From assembly GCA_964017065.1 (NCBI GenBank), contig OZ024787.1, positions 8,293,899 to 8,357,898 on the forward strand: a stretch of 64,000 bases of DNA. Reading direction: 5' to 3'. Positions within the stretch are counted from its first letter, which is position 1. Each line of letters begins with the position of its first letter. This DNA is from Haliclona indistincta (lineage: Eukaryota > Porifera > Demospongiae > Haplosclerida > Chalinidae). A model generated the notes under the pieces. The model ran no database searches. It saw only the letters and a program-made list of their open reading frames with translations, and was not told where the DNA came from. The position numbers were made by a program, and so were the translations under genes. This document shows, one piece after another, positions 41,862 through 53,370 of the stretch.

Positions 41862-44800
41862 ATGGGTAATGCTGATTGCAGTTTTATTATCTTTTTGATG
41901 CTCAATATCTCATATCTATGTTCAACAAGAGATGTCTACATTCAGCCGTCTGAAGGTGAGCACTGTCCTGGTACTCCTTGTTACAACATAAACACTTTGG
42001 GTGAGATGGCTGATAGCTTCTCTAACTCTTCTGGCTTGGTTGTTCAGTTCTTGGAGGGAACTCACTTGTTGGATCTTCAGGAGCTAGTGGTGTTCACGAA
42101 CTTAACTAATGCTGTGTTTGAAGGTGATGGGAGAATGGAGCAGGGCTTTCATGAGACTGTCTGGCAGTCTACAGTGGTCATCAAGTGTACTGAACACTCC
42201 AGTACTGGTATCGCTTTTGTAGACAGCTCCAACATCACCTTCAGGTACATCACCATCACTAACTGTGGGGCTGACATACAGAATGGATTTTATTCAACTA
42301 GCCATTCCACCTATGCTAGCCTAGGGTACCTTGATGTCAGAATCATCATTATTGATCGTGTTTCGATACAGAATGGGACAGGAAGTGGTCTCCTTGTAAT
42401 GAAATATGGTACTGACCTAAGAATGACCAATTCTTCAGTTGCACAAAATATTGTGTATGGCAATTTTAGTGCAGGATACAATGTCTTCATTGTATATGTC
42501 GACTCACCTAATTGTGACCAACATAAATTGGTACACGATATGCTAATTTTTGGCACTAATGTATCATTTGGAGATAGCAGCTCGCATCAACATACAGGTG
42601 GAGGCCTTGCCATTTTTTTATATCAGCGATCCTATGGTGTATCCTTAATTCTTGACTCTTTCCTAGCAAATGACAATAGGGAACACTATGGAAATATTCT
42701 TATTGCAGCCAATGAAAATATTGTGCCTTCTTACAATCTTACTATCAGAAATTCACTAAGCACTAATTCTGTTGCAGGCTTGATAATTGCTCCGTTGAAT
42801 GGTACTATTCATAAACAATGTTTTGCTAATCACACATTTGATTTTGCCAGGATACATATTGTCAATAGCAAGTTCACTTTTAACAAATACATTGCAATGA
42901 GGTTGGCTATCATTGGTGTCACATTCACATCAAGTATCATAATTCAATCTACAGAAATTTGTCACAACACTGGATCAGGAGTAGAGATATTTCTTTTATC
43001 CTATGAACAGCAAACTCAATTGTTAGTGAACTTAACAAATGTGATTGCTAGCAACAATAGTCAGCCAATAGCTCACTCTAATGATGGCAGCATTACATTC
43101 ACTATACGTGCTGCTTTTGTCACTAGTCTAGTACTGAACAATGTGAGCATCACCAACAACAATATGACTGGACTATCTGTCTATCGCACTGCAGTAGTAG
43201 TGGATGGTACATCTGTCTTCCACAACAACACTGGTATTGATGGAGGTGGACTGGCTATGTACGGTGACTCCTATCTTGTGCTTAAAGAAGGTTCACATTT
43301 ATACTTTACAAATAACATTGCTAAGCAAAAAGGAGGAGCCATATTTGTAGAAAGCCTGCAGTATAGGTCACCTTGCTTCTTTCAGTCCTCTGATGTCATA
43401 TTTCCAAAATCAGTCAAGGTAAATTTCTATGGCAACACTGCAGATACGGCAGGTAGTGTTTTGTTTGGAGGTGACATTGACAATTGTGTTTTATTCAATC
43501 GTTATGTGTCGAATAAGAATTACTTCACTATGACATTTAACTATTCAGCACAGACTGGTCCCTCAGTAATATCATCAGAACCTACTGATGTCTGCTTCTG
43601 TGATGACAACAACACAATAAACTGCTCTCAGACACAGCTAACAATGACAGCCTATCCAGGAGAAGAGATCAACATCTCTGTTGTCACTGGGACAAAGACA
43701 AGGCATTGCTCCAGGATTTTTGCAAATACAACCAATTGGAAGGACAGGCACAACTTCAAACATGGGATTTAGAAACACGAGTGCTTTAAACTGCGAGAAT
43801 ATAGAATTCACAGTTGTTGAAAGTACTTACCTACTAAAATTGTTGGGTAAAGGAAAATTGAAATCTTTGACAAAGTCATTGGGCATAATCTTTTCAAAGT
43901 GTCCTCTTGGGTTTGAGGTACAAAACAAAACCAAAATATGTGACTGTAAAAAGGACCTCAGAAACAAAGCCCAAACTATTGTATGTGATCCTGGTACTGA
44001 ATCAATAACTAGACAAGGAGATATCTGGATAAGTAATATCAGTGATTGTGTAGTAGTGCACACTCCATGTCCTTTTGACTACTGCAACACAGCACAGGTC
44101 AGCTTCTCTCTCACTGATCCTGATCCCCAATGTGCTCTCAACAGGACTGGAATATTGTGTGGCAAGTGTCAGGATGGGCTCAGCCTTGCTCTGGGGTCTA
44201 ACAACTGTATTCAATGTCCTCAATTCTCGTACCTTGCTCTGATCATTCCCTTTGCTGCTGCTGGGTTTGGTTTGGTAGCTCTTCTAATGGTTTTGAACTT
44301 GACAGTCTCCATTGGTACCATCAATGGGCTCATATTCTATGCCAGTATTGTCAAGATAAGTGAGAGTACTGGTAATTTCTTTCCTAATGGTCCTATTCCA
44401 GTACTGAGTCAGTTCATTTCTTGGCTCAACCTTGACCTCGGTATTGAAACATGCTTTTACCCTGGCATGACAGCCTATGCCAAGGTGTGGCTGCAGTTTG
44501 TGTTCCCTCTCTACATATGGTTCATCATAGCCACCATCATAGTCCTGTGTCGCTACTCCACATGGCTGTCCAACAAGATTGGAGGCAATGTAGTGCAGGT
44601 ACTTGCTACTCTCATCTTACTCTCGTTTACGAAGATCTTTAGGACAGTTGTTCTTACAATTAAGTTCACAACCTTATTCTGTGTCAATTCTAATGGTATA
44701 ATTGCCAATGTATGGTATACAGATGGTAATATTGAATATTTATCACAATGGCATTTAGTACAAATGGTAGCAGCTGTGTTGTTTCTACTTCTTGCTGTTC

Positions 44801-45423
44801 CTTACACACTTGCTCTACTGTTTGATGCTTTAATTGAGAAATATCTAACAAGAATTACATTCTTTCGTAAACAGTGGATCAAGTTGAAGCCTTTTGTCGA
44901 TGCCTATCATGGACCTTACAAGGACAACTGTCGATTTTGGACTGGTCTATTGCTCCTGGTTCGTATGTCATTTACACTTATCTCTTTTTATTTGGATATT
45001 CTTGGTACACTGGTCTTCATAACAACTAGCACAATCATGCTTCTGTTTCTAATGACAAATTTAGAAGGTGTTTACCAGAAAAAGTACCTGAATATCTTGG
45101 AGTACTTTTCTTATTTTAATCTAGGTTTACTGTCTGCTCTTGCTGCTGTATATCAGAATAATGAGTATCATAAGCAGTTAGTCACTACCATCAGTGTGAG
45201 TTTTGCTCTCACTTTGTTTTGTGGAATTCTGTTTTTTCATGGTTTTCTTCATTTTTGTCACACCAAAGCAGTGAAGATGTTAGCCTACAAAAATCATTTT
45301 TCAAGTGAAGAATCTTCTTGGCTTTTAAAAGATGAAGGTAGCATGGTTGAGCAACTAATTGAGCCAACTACATCCGAGGTGTGCCTTAGGAGAGAATCTC
45401 TGATTTATTCTCAAAGAATATAG
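41862..45423 (+). pseudogene. Array member 2 (B-type) with one 2-nt frameshift
   Basis: It starts MGNADCSFIIFLMLNIS and follows the intact gene's architecture through ectodomain, Cys-rich module, membrane segments and the LRRESLIYSQ tail. The sole lesion I see is at about 43689: the intact copy reads act-gta-ggg-caa, this one actgggacaa, losing 2 nt after the codons for INISVVT. The frame stops at 43772, and the downstream frame runs open from about 43690 to 45423. Its ectodomain is more divergent from the intact gene than the third copy's is. A working gene with an assembly error, or programmed frameshifting, remains possible. Confidence 0.85.
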
Positions 45424-45744
45424 ATCTGTATCGTATTAAAACAGTATTTTTTTAATAGTTAGTTTGGTCTGTGTACTAATCAGTTTTGTTTACATTACAC
45501 TATACCAGTTTGACTGATTTGCAGTGTTTGGGAAGCTTGATTGTATTTCTTAGCTGTTGGTTAAACATGAATAGTTTTCTTTCACATTCATTTCACTATA
45601 GTTACCTATTGTAATAGCAATGTTTGCAGTTTGTTGTATTGTTCTATTGAAAAAGTACACATAGATATTTACAAAAAGGAATTTCATGCTCAAAAGAAGC
45701 AAAGCAGCATGGTGTTTCAACTTGTAGTGCAGTCATATTGTAAA
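45424..45744. other. Spacer with A-type 5' flank
   Basis: Carries the same 5' flank class as the intact gene (ATGTTTGCAGTTTGTTGTAT at 45619). No other gene was seen. Confidence 0.5.
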
Positions 45745-48700
45745 ATGGCTGCTAACAGCATCATCATTCTTCTTCTGTTACTGAGTATCTCATGTCTATG
45801 CTCAACAAGAGATGTCTACATTCAGACGTCTGAAGGTGAGCACTGTCCTGGTACTCCTTGTTACAACATCACTACTTTTGGCAAGATGGCCGAAAACTTG
45901 TCTAACTCTTCTGGCTTGGTTGTTCATTTCTTGGAGAGAATTCACTTGTTGGATCTTCAGGAACTAGTGGTGTTCACGAACTTGACTAATGCTGTGTTTG
46001 AAGGTGATGGAAGAATGGAGCAGGGCTTTCATGAGACTGTCTGGCAGTCTACAGTGGTCATCAAGTGTACTGAACACTCCAGTACTGGTATCGCTTTTGT
46101 TAATAGCTCCAACATCACCTTCAGGTACATCACCATCGCTAATTGTGGGGCTGAAATGACAATGTTTTGTCAAACGAATTTTTCTGTAATGGCAGCCTTG
46201 GCTACATGTATTTCAAAGCTGGTCACAATATTGTAATTGATCATGTTTCTGTTCAAAATGGGACAGGTACCGGTCTTTTGGTTGATACTGATGGAGTTGA
46301 TCTGATAATCACCGAGTCCTCATTTACACAAAACTACGTCTCTGGTGACTTTGATGGAGGTAACATTGCTATCTTGTATGCTGACCCAGTTAGTTGTGAT
46401 CCTCAAAGGTATGTGCACAACGTGGTCATTTCAAACACGAATGCATCATTTGCAAATGGCAAGTCTAGTGAAGGCATAGTTATTTATGTACTTCAAAGAT
46501 CTTATACAGTGGAAATTTTACTTGATTCGGTTAAATTGTATCGCAATAAAGGATTTGGAAATATTTATATCGTTGCCGCAGAACATGATGCACCCACTTA
46601 CAATTTCACAATGAACAACTCAATTAGTTCTGGTGCATACGGTTATGCTTTGGCAACCACCTCTTTTCAAACACAATACAACCAATGTTCAACTGGTCAA
46701 AATGCTTGACGTTCTTCCATCATTGCTATCATCAATAGTCAGTTCAATTATAACAACAATACCAATGCAATTGTGGCTATTAATGCTGTTGGTGTTCTAT
46801 TTATGAAGAGAATAATAATGCAGACAGTCGAAATGTGCCACAATATTGGGTATGTGTTAGATTTAAAACATTATTCATATCAATATCAAACTCGGTTTTT
46901 TGCTACACTTGAAAATTTTATTGCCAACAACAACTCTTGGCAAAATCATGGCAGTGGACTAAAAACAGTCATATATGCACTTTTTGTCACTAATCTTGTG
47001 CTAAGCAATGTGAGCATTACTAACAACAATATGACTGGATTGGCTGCATTCAACACTGCAGTAATAGTGAATGGTACATCATTGTTCTACAATAACACTG
47101 GCATTAATGGAGGTGGACTGGCAATGTATGCAAACTCTTTTCTTGTGTTTTATAAACATTCAATTCTTAATTTCACCTACAACCATGCTAAACAAACAGG
47201 TGGAGCCATTTTTGTTGATGCTGTGCCGGAGTACAATTCTTGCTTTTTCCAATACTCTGATAACGTTCATCCTCAGTCAGTGAAAGTAATTATAACAGGA
47301 AGTAAAGCAGATATAGCAGGTACTGTTCTGTATGGAGGAGACATTACTAAATGCCATCTATTTCGCTCAAACGTAAAAGTTGGAAATGAAAGCTTTTATA
47401 AAACATTTAACTATTCAACACAGACTGGACCCTCAGTAATATCATCAGAACCTACTGATGTCTGCTTCTGTGATGAGAACAACACAATAAACTGCTCTCA
47501 GACACAACTAACAATGACAGCCTATCCAGGAGAGGAGATAAGTATATCTATTGTCACTGTAGGGCAACTAAATGGAGTTGCTCTAGGGACACTTCAAATA
47601 CAACCACTTGACGATACAGATGTGTCTAGTACTGACATGAAGCTATACCACACGTCTACTTTGAGCTGTACAAACATTTCATTCAAACCAGTACATCAAG
47701 CATATGCACTGAACGTGTTTAATGCTGAATCATTTAAGTTATTGAACTTATCATATCTTAGTTGTCCTCTTGGATTTGAAATATCAAACAAAACCAAGTC
47801 TTGTGATTGTGAAGAGATAAGACATCATATGAGTTCTACTTCCGTTACATGTGATGTTACTGCTAACACAATAACTCGACAAGGAGATATCTGGATTGGT
47901 AATTTCAGTGATTGTGTGATACATTCAAATTGTCCCTTTGACTACTGCAACACAGCACAGGTCAGCTTCTCTTTCACTGATCCTGATCCCCAGTGTGCTC
48001 TCAACAGGACTGGAATATTGTGCGGCAAGTGTCAGGATGGGCTCAGCCTTGCTCTGGGATCTAATAACTGTCTTCAATGTCCTCAATTCTCGTACCTTGC
48101 TCTGATCATTCCCTTTGCTGCTGCTGGGTTTGGTTTGGTGGCTTTTCTGATGGTTTTGAACTTGACAGTCTCCATTGGTACCATCAATGGGCTCATATTC
48201 TATGCCAATATTGTCAAGATAAGTGAGAGCACTGGTATCTTCTTTCCTAATGGTCCTATTCCAGTACTGAGTCAGTTCATTGCTTGGCTCAATCTTGACC
48301 TTGGTATTGAAACATGCTTTTACCCTGGCATGACAGCCTATGCCAAAATGTGGCTGCAGTTTGTGTTCCCTCTCTACATATGGTTCATCATAGCCACCAT
48401 CATAGTCCTGTGTCGCTACTCCACATGGCTGTCCAACAAGATTGGAGGCAATGTAGTGCAGGTACTTGCTACTCTCATCTTGCTCTCATTATTTTACAAA
48501 GATCTTTCGCACAGTAATCCTTGTAATAAAGTTTACAAGCTTATCTTGTGTCAATAACAATGTCAATACATATGTATGGTATTTGGACGGTAATGTTCGA
48601 TATTTATCGCAATGGCATGCGGTACTGTTTACAGCAGCTGGGATATTTATACTTCTTGCTATTCCCTACACAGTTGCCTTACTTTGTGATGCTTTGATAG

Positions 48701-49290
48701 AGAAATATCTCACTAGGAGTTTGTTATTCGCTCGACAGTGGATCAAGTTTAAGCCTTTTGTTGATGCCTACCATGGACCTTACAAAGACAATTGTCGGCT
48801 TTGGACTGGTCTATTGCTCCTGGTTCGTATGTCATTCACACTAGTATCTCTTCTATTGGATATGCTTGGTACCCTGATCTTCATAACAACTAGCACCATT
48901 ATGCTTTTGTCTCTCATTGTCATTTTAAATGGGGTTTATCGGAAAAAGTATCTAAATACTTTGGAATGCTTCTCTTATTTTAATCTTGTTTTACTGTCTG
49001 CTCTTGCTGCTGTGTATCAGAATAATGAGGATTCAAAACAAGTCATCTCTATTATCAGTGTGAGTGTTGCTCTTGCTTATTTCTGTGGAATTCTTACGTT
49101 CCACATTTTTCTTCATTTTTGTCGTACTGAAGAATTCAAAAAGATAGCTCGCAACAAATTTAGTTGTCATTCAAGAGGTGAATCTTCATGGCTCTTAAAT
49201 AATAAAGGTAGTATGATCAAGCAACTTGTTGAACCTACTGAGTCCGAAGTGTGCCTTAGAAGAGAATCTCTGATTTGTTCTCAAAATTAA
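45745..49290 (+). pseudogene. Array member 3 (A-type), broken in three places
   Basis: By eye nearly identical to the intact gene, with start MAANSIIILLLLLSIS. The lesions are: one T lost from a T-run near 46176 (5 T instead of 6), shifting the frame after CQTN; TCA to TGA at 46707-46709 after CSTGQNA; and a 4-nt insertion near 48490 (ctcattattttac versus ctcatttac) in the codons for LLSFTKIF. The rest, including the last membrane segments and the LRRESLICSQN tail, is well preserved. It is a recent pseudogene. Confidence 0.92.
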
Positions 49291-49796
49291 CTTTAACGTC
49301 AACTAAATATGGTTTGTACATAGCACTGTGACTACATTTTATGCATGTAGTTGCTTTTTGCCTTTTTTAACAACTCTTCATGATTGCAAAAGTTTTAATC
49401 AAATAGAGTCATTGAAACAATTTCCATGTGATCACCTGTGTTCTGGCTAATTATTGGAAACTTTTTAGGTTGTTATTTCCCTATTACCGTATAGCCGGTT
49501 TCGATGGTCAAATATTTCGTTAGTAAAATTTTAGATTGGATCTAATTTTCGATACTCATTCGCTGTTCGAAAATAAAATCCAGGCTAAAATTTATTACCC
49601 TTCGCTTCATCTCCAACTCAATGGCGTCGACGAGTTGGGCGTCGAATTGTTGGAGAACTGTATATAGTCGTTAAGCCACACGTTTTATGATTGTTAAATG
49701 GAACCACAGAGTCGAAGATAAGTTGCTGTACCGCGGTGTCCGCCTTTTCGCTTATCGTGCGACGGTGCGAGTAGTCTCTCGCGTGCAGAAGTGCGC

Positions 49797-49875
49797 ATGG
49801 CAGACATTTCTCTAACAGAGGCGCTTGGCGGTCAGTTTTACTGCTATCGCTGCTCGCTGCTACCATCAGATTATG
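49797..49875 (+). other. Possible captured 5' exon inside the transposon
   Basis: An ATG opens a frame MADISLTEALGGQFYCYRCS, ending at a good donor (TATG|GTAAGA at 49875|49876), preceded by GC-rich sequence like a promoter. The FYCYRCS motif recalls the N-terminal zinc ribbon of RNF115/126-type proteins, but it is too short to be sure. Confidence 0.35.
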
Positions 49876-49985
49876 GTAAGAAGCGTTGGAAGTGGGCTCT
49901 AGCCTCGATCTGTTCGCATGTGTCTGCACGAGAAAATTTTGGGTGTACAAAATTTTTGGCACGGTTCAAATTTTCGTGGATTTAA

Positions 49986-50575
49986 GGGTGCTCGGTACTA
50001 ATTAATATTCATCAGACGGTCAGTATGTGTGAATATCATTATGCGGTTGTGAATATCGTCACACGGTTGTGAATATCATTTCGCGCTTTGTAGTATGCTG
50101 TACTTCGTGTACGTGCTGGGAAAGCACAAAACAGTATAAAACTCGGGCATGAAGCACTGGAGTACGTTTATACAGCGCCAAGATCGTCACCTACACGTGG
50201 CCAACACTGTAACGGAGAGTTTTTTTCGAATTGCGTACTCAACAGCCGAGATAAGTTACGTAAGTACTGTTAGTCGCTGCTGTATTGCCAAAAGCTCTCC
50301 GTTACTGGATTCCTCGTGTCGAGATGGCCACAGAAACGTGGTTTCAGCAACCTGGGACGCTCTGATGAAAAGTCTTATCGACAAGTAGGCGTGGTTTTTG
50401 TCGTGCCTCTGGCGGTCTGTCAAGGTAAGCTATCGCGCTGAAACTTGGTATTCAAGCAGTAGTTCAAGTGGTACTGCTGTGCAGCTAGCGATGTGTTTGT
50501 AGCTGCTTTATAATATGAAAATCTAGCCCATAGCAACGGCGCCGTCTTATGAATATTAATTAGTACCGTGCACCC
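49986..50575. mobile_element. TTAA-flanked element nested in the outer transposon
   Basis: The terminal inverted repeat GGGTGCTCGGTACTAATTAA (49986) matches the complement ending at 50575 (one or two mismatches), each flanked by TTAA (49982-49985 and 50576-50579). It is 590 bp with no transposase frame. The TTAA target is typical of piggyBac-type mobilisation; the family assignment is inference. An internal GTGAATATC motif repeats at about 50029, 50050 and 50070. Confidence 0.82.
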
Positions 50576-50820
50576 TTAATTTTCCAACAGCAGTCAGTGA
50601 TCGAAAATTAAATCCAGTCGAAAATAACCGGCTATACGGTATATCCATTTCTTTAGTGACAGCTATTCACTTAGTGTATAACAAATTTACAGTGAGTGCG
50701 GTAAGAAGGCTCTTACTGCGCTCACTCTCATTATGCGCTCCTGGCTAACAGTTAACCAGCATGGCTAATGCTGATCGCAGTATTATTATGCTCAATGCTC
50801 AATATCTCATGTCCAGGCTA

Positions 50821-50980
50821 CAGCTGCAGTTTGCAAGTTGGTTGTCATAGTCAATGCTTGAAGTGTGGTTAAGCCACACCTGATTTGTGTAATACAGGGA
50901 AGCCCTGTATTAGTGTTATAACAGGCTAACCACTCATTCAACTATCCAAGCAAGTATAAAAACCAACTTGCAAATTGCAG
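50821..50980. mobile_element. 160-bp palindromic MITE in signal-peptide codons (copy 1)
   Basis: Ends CAGCTGCAGTTTGCAAGTTGG and complementary CCAACTTGCAAATTGCAG, with inner hairpins GTGGTTAAGCCACAC and AATACAGGGAAGCCCTGTATT. A second copy at 63617-63779 sits at the same place in another array member. Confidence 0.85.
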
Positions 50981-51313
50981 TATAATGCTCAATAAGAGAT
51001 GTTTACATTCAGCCGTCTGAAAGTGAGCACTGTCCTGGTACTCCTTGTTACATCAACAATTTTTGGTGAGATGGCTGATAGCAGCTAACTCTTGGCTTGG
51101 TTGCTCATTTCTTGGAGGGAATTCACTTGTTGGGTCTTCGTTGTGTCACTAACTTGACTAAATAAATGCTGTGTTTGAAGGTGATGGGAGAATGGAGCAG
51201 GGGTTTCATGTGACTGTCTGGCAGTCTACAGTGGTCATCAAGTAAACAGTCCAGTGTTCAGTACACTGGAGTGTTCTGGAGCCATCCGAATGATTGGGTG
51301 CACCATCATTCGG

Positions 51314-51478
51314 CAACCCCTAGGTCAAAGGTCATGAAAGTTGCCGAATTCAGCTATAGCGATTGAAGAGCAACGATTTCTGTCAGAGATTTGATTATGC
51401 TGTTGTTTTTTTACGTATAATAGTGTAGTTTGTAACTGCAGTAAAGGCTAGATTCTCTGACTTTTCATTACGGACCCT
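51314..51478 (+). repeat. Dispersed repeat, copy 2
   Basis: Matches the reverse complement of 7917-8095 (see that entry), here inserted in array member 4. Confidence 0.75.
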
Positions 51479-51747
51479 GTGATAGAATCAACTGAGATCT
51501 GTCACAAAAATAGGTCGGGATTACAATTGTATCTTGTATCTCGTTCCCATCATATTCAACTGTTCGTCACACTGCAAAACTTAACTTAAAGGAGCAATAG
51601 TCAACCTCTGGACAGCATTATAAATCCACTATCTACTTCAGCCGCAAAGTACGTCACATATCTCAGTAGAACTACTGTAAAATGTGAGCATTACCAACAA
51701 CATTATGACTGGACTAGTGTATGGTTAAAATTATACTTTTTCAAGCT

Positions 51748-52158
51748 TTACAAAACACATCCACAATTCCAGTGAACCTCAATGTCATATCCAAGTTGAC
51801 TAGCTACTACTTCCGTCCAATGATTACAGTTATACCTTGTGCCATAGCTTGCTCCATCGCTGGCATAACATGCAGCGTCGTAAACTTCATCCAAAGTATG
51901 TTCTCCTAAATCCATACAGTATTGTCCACAAAGCGACGAACAGGCATAAAATTCCCAACCGTGGTTACCCCATTCGTAGACGACCCATTTATCCATGGAA
52001 GGGCAGTCAACGACAATACAGTGGTGAACACCTAAACCAAGAGCAGCCGCGACACGACAAGAACGTACTCGTACCATTCCTCTCGTGTCTCCAGTGTACC
52101 ATGAAGGATCAGTATACGCTGTATCTCCGGCAATGGATTTAGAAGACGATGAACCCAT
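51748..52158 (-). CDS. Small antisense gene: putative permuted papain-like (LRAT/PPPDE/NlpC-like) protein, 136 aa
   Basis: Open single-exon frame on the minus strand inside array pseudogene 4. It starts MGSSSSKS, a good fit to an N-myristoylation signal. The core has LGVHHCIVVDC then KWVVYEWGNHGWEF. After a helical stretch comes YGTRYNCNHWTEVVASQLG. A His followed by strands and a later N-C-x-H-W/F before a helix is the order seen in LRAT/PPPDE-type proteases and acyltransferases, where His and Cys are catalytic. This similarity is by eye and unproven. A second copy (58760-59214) is about 90% alike but broken. No polyadenine tract or target duplication was seen. It could be a live gene or a passenger fragment. 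Confidence 0.6.
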   Translation of the reverse strand: MGSSSSKSIAGDTAYTDPSWYTGDTRGMVRVRSCRVAAALGLGVHHCIVVDCPSMDKWVVYEWGNHGWEFYACSSLCGQYCMDLGEHTLDEVYDAACYASDGASYGTRYNCNHWTEVVASQLGYDIEVHWNCGCVL

Positions 52159-53024
52159 GTTGTATATGCACCAGAAACCTTCACGTGACAGACTGTGAAA
52201 AACTAGGTCAAAAACGCCACATGACGTTGCATCCGGTGCTCCATGATTTCAAGATTAAAGGCTATGTATAGTGCAGGTACTCGCTACTCTCATCTTGCTC
52301 TCATTTACAAAGATCTTTCGTACAGTAATCATTGTAATAAAGTTTACAAGCTTATCCTGTGTCAATAGCAATGTCAATACGTAAGTACGGTAGTTGCCTT
52401 ACTTTGTGATGCTTTGATCGAGAAATATTTCACTAGGAGTAAGTTATTTGTTAGACAGTGAATCAAGATTAGTTTAAACCTTTTGTTAATGCCTATACCA
52501 TGGACCTTAAAAGGACAACTGTCGGTTTTGGACTGGTCTATTGCTCCTGGTTCGTATGTCATTTACACTAGTATCTCATATCTCTTCTATTGGATATGCT
52601 TGGTACCCTGATCTTCATAACAACTAGCACCATTATGCTTTTGTCTCTCATTGTCACTTTAAATGGGGTTTATCGGAAAAAGTATCTAAATACTTTGGAA
52701 TGCTTCTCTTATTTTAATCTGGTTTTACTGTCTGCTCTTGCTGCTGTGTATCAGAATAATGAGGATTCAAAACAAGTCATCAGTATTATCAGTGTGAGTG
52801 TTGCTCTTGCTTATTTCTGTGGAATTCTGTTGTTCCACATTTTTCTTCATTTTTGTCGTACTGAAGAATTCAAGAAGATAGCCCTCAAGAAATTTAGTTC
52901 TCATTCAAGAGGTGAATCTTCATGGCTTTTAGATGATAAAGGTAGTATGATCAAGCAACTTGTTGAACCTACTCAGTCCGAAGTGTACCTTAGAAGAGAA
53001 TCTCTGATTTGTTCTCAAGATTAA

Positions 53025-53370
53025 CTTTAACGTTAACTAAATATCGTTTGTACATAGCATTTCGACTACATTTACACATGTAGTTGCTTTTTTGCCTTTT
53101 TTAACAACTCTTCATGATTGCTAAAATTTTAATCAAATTGAGTCATTGAAACAATTTCCATGTGATCACCTGTGTTCTCTAATTATTGGAAACTTTTTAG
53201 GTAGTGACAGCTATTCACTTAGTGTATACACTCATTTATAAATTACAGTGTTTGTAATATCTGTGTATAGTGCTCTAAAGAATAAGATTATCAACACAAA
53301 AATGTTTATCCCATAATGCAACCTTTACCAAATGTTGAACAGTTTTGCTCTAAGCTAATAGTTAACCAAC
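53025..53370. other. Spacer with repeated 3' flank and B-type 5' flank
   Basis: Same flank classes as 41498-41861, highly similar to them; no gene was seen. Confidence 0.6.

Larger units (their letters stand above)
49487..50639. mobile_element. TA-flanked DNA transposon-like element (outer)
   Basis: The terminal inverted repeat CCGTATAGCCGGTTT starts at 49487 and its complement AACCGGCTATACGG ends at 50639. TA flanks each side (49485-49486 and 50640-50641). The same flank near 63435 is uninterrupted (CCCTATTATATCC), which confirms an insertion with TA duplication. It is 1153 bp including a nested element. No transposase was seen, so it is a non-autonomous, Tc1/mariner-like element by its TA target. 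Confidence 0.85.
50761..53024 (+). pseudogene. Array member 4 (B-type), heavily degraded
   Basis: The ATG at 50761 is followed by signal-peptide codons interrupted by a 160-bp MITE (50821-50980). A truncated N-terminal region follows (50990-51250), then a dispersed repeat (51314-51478), a piece of ectodomain (51480-51720), and an embedded antisense gene (51748-52158). The C-terminal membrane region and tail run 52275-53024, of which 52590-53024 remains open. About 1.4 kb of family sequence is missing where the antisense gene sits. Confidence 0.88.

Noticed and set aside
51748..51765. Possible prenylation CaaX box at the C-terminus (CGCVL) of the antisense mini-gene
   Set aside because: The last four residues are GCVL, so no cysteine is at the required position.
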